Part shown: positions 1-5,557 of the stretch, in pieces | Position numbering within the stretch: position 1 is the stretch's first letter | Layout of the letters: each line of letters begins with the position of its first letter | NCBI GenBank assembly: GCA_001798565.1 | Contig: MGSR01000061.1 | Span: 1 to 8,881, forward strand | Direction: 5' to 3' | Length of the DNA: 8,881 nucleotides | Source: Deltaproteobacteria bacterium RIFCSPLOWO2_12_FULL_60_16 | GTDB taxonomy: Bacteria > Desulfobacterota > Binatia > UBA9968 | Translations under genes and position numbers: made by a program | The notes under the pieces: generated by a model | What the model was told of the DNA's origin: nothing | The model's database searches: none | What the model saw: the letters and a program-made list of their open reading frames with translations, nothing else

Positions 1-14
1 ATGGGGATGCACTT

Positions 15-1457
15 TTAACTCATCTTAAACGCCGGCGGCATCACCTCGTCCACGCTCTTTCCGGTCCAGTGCCACTTGGGCACGCTCGCCCATACCTCTT
101 CGCCTTTGGCCTGGACTTTGTCGAGCAGCTCGTCCTCGTTGAGCCGGAGATATTTGCCGTTATCAACCAATATCTCTCCGTCAACGATCACTGTGCGCAC
201 ATCCCGGCTCACGGCGGTTTCGACCAGAGATTTGATCGGATCGCGCACGGCGCCGAAGGCGATATCCTTGAGATTGACGATCGAGATGTCGGCCTTCGCC
301 CCTTTCTGGAGCCTTCCTAAATCTTCTCTGCCGGCCATCTTCGCGCCGCCGAGGGTCGCTGCGTTGAAGGCGTCGCGCGGCCGGCCGGCGACGAAGCTCT
401 TCTCGGCCACGCGGGAGCAGAGCGCGGCGTAGCGCATGTCCGAGATAATGTCCTTGGGAAAGGTGTCCGTGCCGATGCCCATGTTGATGCCCGCCTTCAA
501 GTAGCGGTCGAAGGATTCCATGGTAATGCCGAGCTTTAGATACTTGAGCGGGCTATGGGCGACTGAGGCGCCCGAGTCGGCGATGATCTTGAGGTCGTCG
601 CCGTAGGGATAGGCGAGCCAGCTATGGCCGCTGATGAAGATACAATGGGAGAGGGAGACCTGCGGATCGAGGAAGCCGATTTTGTGCAGCAGCTCAATGG
701 GCGTGCAGCGGTCGCGCCGCATCACCGTGTGGAACTCGAAGAGGTTGATGGTCGCGTGGACCTGGACGCGCGCGCCTAACTCTTTGCCGGCCTTCCTCGT
801 CTCTTTAAGAAGATCGGGAGTGCAGGAGTCCACATGGCCCGGAAAGAGCATCGTCCCGATCCGGCCCTTGCACGCGCCGTTGAACTTTTTGGCGAAGGCA
901 ATGGCCCTTTTTAGCCCCTCGCTTCCCCGTTCGTCGTCCCAGTCGTATTCCAAACGCCCCTCGCGGTCATGATAGAAATTGACGTTTTTATAGCTCGGCC
1001 CGGTGTAGCAGCGAATACCCACCTGGTCGACCATGTCGACGTAGGCCTCCGGGTTGTTTCCCGGTCCGCCGATCTCAAAAGTGGTGGTGACGGCGCTTTT
1101 CAACAGATGGATCAGCGAGAAGCGCTGGCCCACGTCGACGTCTTTCAAGTGGGCATGCTTGGCCCCCTCCCGGGTGGGCGCGCCGTGCGCCAGGTAATTG
1201 GCGGCGAAGTAGTCGAGCTTCCCGGGCTCGTTGAGGAGATAGTCGCTGGCGTTGATGCCGGAGTGAAAATGGGTATCGATGAAGCCGGGCGAGACGAGAC
1301 AGCCTTTGGCGTCGATTTTTTTATCCACCGGCTCGGAGTACTGCTTGCCGACGAATAAGATCCGGTCGTTTTCAAAAACCACGACGCCGTCTTTGATAAT
1401 TTCGTGCTCCTTGCCGTTGAAACCGACTACGTATCCGCCTTGAACGAGGGTTTTCAT
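15..1457 (-). CDS. Amidohydrolase of the AtzA/TrzN/cytosine-deaminase-like group ('chlorohydrolase family')
   Basis: A 480-residue cytoplasmic metal-dependent hydrolase expected to deaminate, dechlorinate or otherwise hydrolyse a ring or amidine-type substrate; the substrate is unknown. The N-terminal beta-sandwich (about residues 1-55) leads into PGFIDTHFHSG, giving the metal pair H63 and H65. Further ligands are H234 (VQVHATINLFEF), H271 (SLSHCIF) and D331 (GIGTDTFP), which is the full subtype set HxH...H...H...D. The C-terminal composite domain (about 385-440) has the usual GxxADISIVNL and VDGEILVDNGKY pattern. Length suits the family (440-500). Oddities: the HxxE glutamate that normally follows the third histidine is I237, and the usual SN of the cPxSNxkLg motif is KY (residues 305-306). 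The start is supported by AAAGGA (minus strand, 1465-1470) 7 nt upstream. It lies 15 bp after the epimerase stop, so it is probably the last gene of the operon. Family assignment is firm; reaction unknown. Confidence 0.9.
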   Translation of the reverse strand: MKTLVQGGYVVGFNGKEHEIIKDGVVVFENDRILFVGKQYSEPVDKKIDAKGCLVSPGFIDTHFHSGINASDYLLNEPGKLDYFAANYLAHGAPTREGAKHAHLKDVDVGQRFSLIHLLKSAVTTTFEIGGPGNNPEAYVDMVDQVGIRCYTGPSYKNVNFYHDREGRLEYDWDDERGSEGLKRAIAFAKKFNGACKGRIGTMLFPGHVDSCTPDLLKETRKAGKELGARVQVHATINLFEFHTVMRRDRCTPIELLHKIGFLDPQVSLSHCIFISGHSWLAYPYGDDLKIIADSGASVAHSPLKYLKLGITMESFDRYLKAGINMGIGTDTFPKDIISDMRYAALCSRVAEKSFVAGRPRDAFNAATLGGAKMAGREDLGRLQKGAKADISIVNLKDIAFGAVRDPIKSLVETAVSRDVRTVIVDGEILVDNGKYLRLNEDELLDKVQAKGEEVWASVPKWHWTGKSVDEVMPPAFKMS

Positions 1458-1472
1458 AAGTTCGTCCTTTCT

Positions 1473-2432
1473 CTACCGGTAGATTCCCTGCCGCGCCCAG
1501 AGGAGATAGTGCTCCACGCCGCGGTAGCAGTCGAATTCCGGCGTAAAGCCGGTCTCGTCGCGGATCCTCGAGATATCGACGCAGTTGTTGATGTCCATCG
1601 GAGTTTTTGTCGACACCAGGGGACCCGCTCCGTCTCCCAGATGGATCCCGGCTTCGGGCAATGATGTTTTTATTGCGGCGGCAAACTCCTTGAGCGTGGT
1701 CAGTCTGCCGGAGCCGAGATTGTAGATTCGATGGGCCAGAGCAGGTTTGTTCAGCAACCGCATGATTCCTCTCGCCGCGTCTTTTGCGTAAAGGATGTCG
1801 TGGGCTTCGTCGGGATCCTGGTTGTCCAGGCTTATGGGCAGACCCTTTGCGGCCTGTTCGACCATGTGGCCGGCGAGGTTCCGTATGCCTCGATAAAGCG
1901 GGCCATAGACTCGGGTCAAGCGCACGGAAATGACTTCCAGGCTGCAATTGCCGGCATACATATGGCAGAGAATCTCCGCGGCCTTTTTTGTCCCGGGGAT
2001 GAAGCGGTCGGCAGTGAGGAATAGCCTCTCCTCTTCTTTGTAGGGAAGCGCATCGGGCATGCCCTGATAGACCGCTTCGGAACTAATAAAGATAATTCTC
2101 CTGATCTCCGCCCTGTGCGCGGCTTCGAGCACGTTGATGGTGCCGGTGACATTGACATGCGTCGCCTGGTAGAGGGTGGTATTGCCCTTTTCGGACCTGA
2201 CCGCTGCATGCACAACGGCCTTGACACCGAATTGCCGGATGGCCTGCGAGACGTTTTCCAGGGAGGTTATGTCCAGAGGCGTGATCCTGAGGCTCTTATC
2301 CACATAGGGGGCGAGCAGGGACGGAACCTCGACGTTGCGGTTGCTGGTAAGCACGACTCGCTCACCGGCGTCGCACAGCAGTCTTGCCAGGTTCGCGCCG
2401 AGAAAACCGAGTCCGCCGGTAATCAGGACCAT
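1473..2432 (-). CDS. NAD(P)-dependent epimerase/dehydratase, extended SDR family
   Basis: A 319-residue soluble Rossmann protein resembling nucleotide-sugar 4-epimerases and dehydratases. The dinucleotide site is GGLGFLG (G6, G9, G12), with D54 in PLDI as the likely adenine contact, VVHAAV at 73-78, and SSEAVYQG at 117-124 carrying the active-site Ser/Thr region. RLTRVYGP (171-178) and the NLGSG/TLKEF segment (238-250) fit the substrate-binding half. Length matches the family (300-340). The catalytic YxxxK motif is altered: lysine K149 is present in FIPGTKKAAE, but the position four residues before it is I145, and no tyrosine sits at that site. It may therefore be a weak enzyme, an atypical oxidoreductase or a binding protein. 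The start is fixed because an in-frame TGA lies three codons upstream. There is no recognisable Shine-Dalgarno, and the entire leader is the GTTCAA repeat. It sits between the M24 gene (89 bp upstream) and the amidohydrolase (15 bp downstream). Confidence 0.88.
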   Translation of the reverse strand: MVLITGGLGFLGANLARLLCDAGERVVLTSNRNVEVPSLLAPYVDKSLRITPLDITSLENVSQAIRQFGVKAVVHAAVRSEKGNTTLYQATHVNVTGTINVLEAAHRAEIRRIIFISSEAVYQGMPDALPYKEEERLFLTADRFIPGTKKAAEILCHMYAGNCSLEVISVRLTRVYGPLYRGIRNLAGHMVEQAAKGLPISLDNQDPDEAHDILYAKDAARGIMRLLNKPALAHRIYNLGSGRLTTLKEFAAAIKTSLPEAGIHLGDGAGPLVSTKTPMDINNCVDISRIRDETGFTPEFDCYRGVEHYLLWARQGIYR

Positions 2433-2436
2433 TGTG

Positions 2437-2516
2437 GTTCAAAAAAACGTTCAAATGGTTCAAATGTTGATTCGTTCAAATCGTTAAACGAGTTGAACGG
2501 CTTGAACGTTTTGAAC
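2437..2516. repeat. Nested palindromic GTTCAA/TTGAAC repeat cluster
   Basis: Seven copies of one hexamer occur in 80 bp. GTTCAA starts at 2437, 2449, 2458 and 2474; its complement TTGAAC starts at 2493, 2502 and 2511. Several neighbours are spaced exactly 9 bp apart. The copies are arranged as a nested inverted repeat: a perfect 11-bp outer arm (AAAACGTTCAA at 2444-2454 with its complement at 2502-2512), a 7-bp inner arm (CGTTCAA at 2473-2479 with TTGAACG at 2493-2499) and a central TCGTT-A-AACGA at 2481-2491. It fills the gap between the M24 and epimerase genes. Read on the minus strand, the outer 3' arm (ending GAACG) runs straight into seven T residues, so it could act as a terminator or attenuator, a transcript-stabilising hairpin, or a protein site. 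Expansion of a short word is another reading. The function is not shown. Confidence 0.85.
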
Positions 2517-2521
2517 GCCTC

Positions 2522-3631
2522 CTATAGCACGATTAGTTCGTCTCCGACCTTGTTAAGCCGCTGGTTCCCTTTTTCCGTAATGAGATAGGTCTCTCCCCAG
2601 AGCAGCGAGCTGTTGTCCAGTATGGGCCACGGATGAACGATGAAGACCATGCCGGGGACTACTTCCGTCTGGTTCTGCGGCGACGGGCGGTCCTCGACCA
2701 TGTCGATCCCGACGATATGGCCGTAGACCGGCGTGCAACCCAGGCCGGAGCTTTTGACGTACTCTTCCATCACCGACATGGGCTTCGAGACCTTATAGCC
2801 GGGCTTCAAATAGGGCAGCGCCTCTTTGATCGCCCGGACCGCCACCTGGTGCAGCCTGACCAATCGCTTGTCCGGCTTCCCCAGCGAGACGGCGCGGGCG
2901 AGCTGGGTCCAATAGCCGCCGTAGCAGGCCGTGAGCTCGGTGAACACCGTCCCCTTCTTGGCGATCTTTCTCGCGGACGGGACATAGGCGTCGACTTTGG
3001 GCCCCTGAGAGATGATGTTGAAGCTTTTTTCCACCCCGTTGCTCTTCAAGATAAAATCCATGCGGGCCATGACTTCCCATTCGGTCTTTCCGGGTTTGAT
3101 GTGTTTGATTCCTTCAGTAAACGCCCGGTCCACCAGGACGGCGGATTTTTTGACCAGCCGGACCTCTTCGGGAGTTCTGTAGGCGCGCAATTTTTTCAAT
3201 GCGGGGCCAAACTCGGTAAGCCTGATACCGGGGAAAGACTCTTCGATTTTCTGGCCCCAGAGAAAAGGAAAGTTGTGCAGCCCATCGATGCCGATAGCGG
3301 CCTGCTCCAGCCGTTTTTCCTTCAGGACCTCCGTCAAGCTTTGGAAGAAATTAGTGCTCAGCCTGATATCTTCCGCCCAGGACTGTTTTTCCGCCCGCAT
3401 CGCCTGGAAGCGGGATTCCACCAGCAGGACCGGCTTTTCCTGCTCGTTTCTGAAAAAAAGGCAGACCAGGGGAATGTTGATATTGGGAAAGGCCGTCAGG
3501 AAGCGAAATGCCGCTCCATCCCCGCGCACCGCGCTCGACCCTCTGGCGATGATGGCATCGAGCCCTGCTTCGGCCATGCGCTGGCGCACCGCCCGATATC
3601 GGTTCTCTCTCTCCTTGTTAGAAAGAAACAT
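2522..3631 (-). CDS. M24 (creatinase/Xaa-Pro peptidase fold) family protein with non-canonical metal site
   Basis: A 369-residue, two-domain cytoplasmic protein. The N-terminal creatinase-type domain (about 1-150) ends with the typical ALKKLRAYRTPEEVRLVKKSA linker. The C-terminal pita-bread domain (about 155-365) contains TACYGGYWTQLAR (234-246), PVYGHIVGID (301-310), PGMVFIVHPW (326-335) and a final WGETYLITEKG (345-355). Standard Xaa-Pro peptidases bind two metals with D, D, H, E, E. Here the positions read E232, Q243, H305, H333 and E347, so only the His and the last Glu are canonical. Creatinase (creatine amidinohydrolase) shares this fold and works without metals, so a metal-free C-N hydrolase is a reasonable alternative to a peptidase. 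A strong GGGAGG (minus strand, 3639-3644) lies 7 nt before the ATG. It starts 23 bp after the metallophosphoesterase stop, probably in the same transcript. The family is certain; peptidase activity is doubtful. Confidence 0.88.
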   Translation of the reverse strand: MFLSNKERENRYRAVRQRMAEAGLDAIIARGSSAVRGDGAAFRFLTAFPNINIPLVCLFFRNEQEKPVLLVESRFQAMRAEKQSWAEDIRLSTNFFQSLTEVLKEKRLEQAAIGIDGLHNFPFLWGQKIEESFPGIRLTEFGPALKKLRAYRTPEEVRLVKKSAVLVDRAFTEGIKHIKPGKTEWEVMARMDFILKSNGVEKSFNIISQGPKVDAYVPSARKIAKKGTVFTELTACYGGYWTQLARAVSLGKPDKRLVRLHQVAVRAIKEALPYLKPGYKVSKPMSVMEEYVKSSGLGCTPVYGHIVGIDMVEDRPSPQNQTEVVPGMVFIVHPWPILDNSSLLWGETYLITEKGNQRLNKVGDELIVL

Positions 3632-3654
3632 CGCTCTTCCTCCCGCTCTTTCTC

Positions 3655-4392
3655 TTATAACAGCGCCGGCGAGGGGCGCAAAGGGGCGCGCGTTACTTCC
3701 ACCGCGCCGTCAGGCTTCAGCCGAACCAGATTCACCGTGCCCGCATAGTCAGGAGAGCCCGAGTAGTAGGCGCGGCTCTCCGGATCGCCCACGCGCGCCG
3801 CCCGGTTCCAGTGTCCCAGGGCGACGTAATCCGCGCCGGTAGCGGTTAGCTCGTCGCGGCGGATGAGCCAGGAGGCGATCAGCCGGCCCGGCTCTTCGCT
3901 CCCGTCGATGTAATGGCCGTGCGCGGCGGCAAGCTGCCAGCGCGTCGAACGGGAACGCGGGTTAGAGAGCGGCGACATGTCCGCATAGTCCAGATGCGGT
4001 TTCCCCCAGACCTCCAGATCGAGGGCCGGAAAAGGCGCCGCTTCACCGACCGTGAGGCCGAGCACGCAGAGGTTCGGAACAGCGGCGAACCCGCCGCGCC
4101 GGTAAAGCGAGTCCGGGGTGAGCGGGTCGTGATTGCCGGGCAGGATCACGATCGGCGCGCTGAACTGGCTCATCATCCCGGCCGCGCGCTCGAGCAGCGG
4201 GGATGGCAGGCGGTTGTTCTCGAAGGTATCGCCGGCCAGGATCAAGAGGTCGGCGCGCGCGACCGCAGCAGCAGCCAGCACCTCGCACAAAACCGACAGG
4301 GTATCGGGGCGGGACTGGCCGGCGCTGTAGTCGGCGCCCAGGTGGAGATCCGAGCTGTGGACAATGACCACTTCGCGCTGCTCGCGGCTCAT
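3655..4392 (-). CDS. Calcineurin-like metallophosphoesterase (SbcD/YhaO-like, short form)
   Basis: A 245-residue phosphoesterase with the calcineurin-like motif series: SSDLHLG (D15, H17), LAGDTFENN (D55), LPGNHDP (N87, H88, D89), AAAHGHYIDG (H158, H160) and ALGHWNRAAR (H194). A YYSGSPD segment at 209-215 matches the GSP element common after the last motif in SbcD/Mre11-type nucleases. SbcD itself is about 400 residues with a capping domain; this protein stops right after the catalytic core, so it is a minimal version and DNA nuclease activity should not be assumed. The last motif, normally GHxH, reads GHWN with N196 in place of the second histidine. No SbcC-like ATPase gene is present nearby. 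The first gene of the minus-strand cluster, it is divergent from the TAXI receptor. The GGGGA preceding the ATG is only a modest ribosome site. Substrate unknown. Confidence 0.85.
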   Translation of the reverse strand: MSREQREVVIVHSSDLHLGADYSAGQSRPDTLSVLCEVLAAAAVARADLLILAGDTFENNRLPSPLLERAAGMMSQFSAPIVILPGNHDPLTPDSLYRRGGFAAVPNLCVLGLTVGEAAPFPALDLEVWGKPHLDYADMSPLSNPRSRSTRWQLAAAHGHYIDGSEEPGRLIASWLIRRDELTATGADYVALGHWNRAARVGDPESRAYYSGSPDYAGTVNLVRLKPDGAVEVTRAPLRPSPALL

Positions 4393-4445
4393 CGTTCCCC
4401 GAAAATATTCGATAACGAGGCCTGATGCAACTGCGGTTTTTCTCC

Positions 4446-4475
4446 TTGACGACGGCTTGCCCCATGGACTATTTA
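4446..4475 (+). promoter_or_regulatory. Candidate sigma-70-type promoter for the TRAP-TAXI operon
   Basis: TTGACG (4446-4451) and TATTTA (4470-4475) are separated by 18 bp in the 113-bp divergent gap. They lie 31 bp before the TAXI start codon, which leaves room for a short leader containing the strong ribosome site. Five of six -35 bases and four of six -10 bases match consensus. No operator palindrome is evident. Assigned by eye only. Confidence 0.4.
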
Positions 4476-4493
4476 TAGACCCGCTTTTAGCAA

Positions 4494-4499
4494 AGGAGG
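4494..4499 (+). promoter_or_regulatory. Strong Shine-Dalgarno of the TAXI receptor gene
   Basis: AGGAGG sits 6 nt before the ATG at 4506, a near-perfect match and spacing. It fixes the start of the receptor and suggests high translation, as expected for a binding protein needed in excess over its permease. The permease ATG at 5558 has no comparable site. Confidence 0.8.
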
Positions 4500-4505
4500 A
4501 AAAAG

Positions 4506-5552
4506 ATGAAGCACGTGAGAGACGGTTTCTTGATGGCGATGGCGCTTGGAGTTTTGCTGCTACCGCTCTGGCAACGCGGCGCGTCAGGGGCGTCGCCCAG
4601 GCTGGATTGCGGTCCGGTGACCGACAAGAGCAATGACCTGCCGAGGACCGTCTCGATCGCCACCAACCCGGCGGGCACCGGCGCCCACTCCCTAGCGGCC
4701 GGTCTCGCCGCCGTCGCCAGCAAGGCGACTCCGATCGCGGCCAAAGTACAGCCCTATAACGGCCCGAACGCCTGGATCCCCCTGCTCCAGAACGGCGAGT
4801 TGGAGTTTGGCATCATGAACATCCTGGACAGCTACATGGCGCAAACAGGAACTGGGAATTACAAAAAGCCGGCGGCGAGCTTGCGCGTGGTTTCAGGAGG
4901 CGTTTTTCCCTTTACGGTCGGGCTGCTCGTCCGCGACAAGTCGGATATCAAAGAGCTGAGCGACATGAAGGGCAAGCGCATGGCTTGGGACTACGGCGGC
5001 CACGCGATCAACATGACCTGGCAACTGGCGATCATGGAAGCCGTGGGAGTGAAGCCGAGCGACGTCACCCAGGTTCGGGTCTCCAACATCAACGACGGTA
5101 TCCGGTGGGTCGCGGAAGGGAAGGTCGACGTGGCCATGACCGGCATCGGCATCGGGATCGTCGAAGAGGCCAATGCCATGGAGCCGATTCGATTTCCCAG
5201 CATGCCGAACACGGATAGCGCGAAGGCTGTCCTCGGCAGGTACGGCGCCTCGATTGTGAAGTCGCCCCCGGCGACCGGCATCAAGGGAGACACCTATGTC
5301 GTCGGCTACCCGCTTCAGCTGGTAGGCTCGACGAAGGTCAACGAGAAGACCGTTTACACCCTGGCGAAAGTCTGGTGGGACAATATCGGCGACCTGCAGA
5401 CCAAGCACCCTCTGTTTAAGAGGTGGACCAAAGAGACTCAGGCGATCACCAACTTCACGGTGCCTTATCACCCCGGGGCCGTCAAGTTTTACAAGGAGGC
5501 GGGTATCTGGGGTGGTGCGCACGAAGCGCGGCTGAAGCAGATCTGCCAGTAG
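4506..5552 (+). CDS. TAXI family TRAP transporter solute-binding receptor
   Basis: A 348-residue periplasmic receptor that captures a small organic anion or amino-acid-like ligand and delivers it to the fused permease encoded next. The signal peptide has a basic start (K2, H3, R5), a hydrophobic core at about 8-22 and a plausible cleavage after A29 (ASGA). The mature protein opens with the TAXI-type strand SIATNPAGTGAHSLAAGLA (50-68), then the NAWIPLLQNGELEFGIMN segment (88-105), VSGGVFPFTVGLLVRDKSDIK (129-149), DMKGKRMAWDYGG (153-165), and EGKVDVAMTGIGIG (204-217), all in family order. Length is normal (310-350). The tyrosine pair often seen in the first glycine-rich loop is replaced by H61-S62, hinting at a different ligand. 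The receptor is followed by the permease after 5 bp, a standard TRAP arrangement. The ligand cannot be inferred. Confidence 0.92.
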   Translation: MKHVRDGFLMAMALGVLLLPLWQRGASGASPRLDCGPVTDKSNDLPRTVSIATNPAGTGAHSLAAGLAAVASKATPIAAKVQPYNGPNAWIPLLQNGELEFGIMNILDSYMAQTGTGNYKKPAASLRVVSGGVFPFTVGLLVRDKSDIKELSDMKGKRMAWDYGGHAINMTWQLAIMEAVGVKPSDVTQVRVSNINDGIRWVAEGKVDVAMTGIGIGIVEEANAMEPIRFPSMPNTDSAKAVLGRYGASIVKSPPATGIKGDTYVVGYPLQLVGSTKVNEKTVYTLAKVWWDNIGDLQTKHPLFKRWTKETQAITNFTVPYHPGAVKFYKEAGIWGGAHEARLKQICQ

Positions 5553-5557
5553 CGGAA

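Noticed and set aside
1..14. Short ATG-started frame at the window edge
   Set aside because: It reaches a stop after five codons and is too short to support a gene.
2633..3748. Long plus-strand open frame of 371 codons
   Set aside because: It is antisense to the recognisable M24 gene, crosses its start into the metallophosphoesterase gene, and its product is rich in D, H, R and F with no family motif. Such frames are common opposite GC-rich genes.
4402..4436. Possible leftward promoter TTGCAT-17-TATTTT before the metallophosphoesterase
   Set aside because: The -10-like box ends only 9 bp before the ATG, so a transcript would be nearly leaderless and lose the ribosome site; the -35 match is poor. 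The true leftward promoter was not identified.
4043..4465. Minus-strand open frame of 140 codons spanning the metallophosphoesterase start
   Set aside because: It is an out-of-frame, Arg/Pro-rich shadow; the phosphoesterase motifs lie in the other frame.
5423..5557. Upstream extension of the permease reading frame inside the receptor gene
   Set aside because: The 45 residues overlap conserved receptor sequence in another frame and do not resemble a permease N-terminus; the ATG at 5558 gives normal operon spacing.
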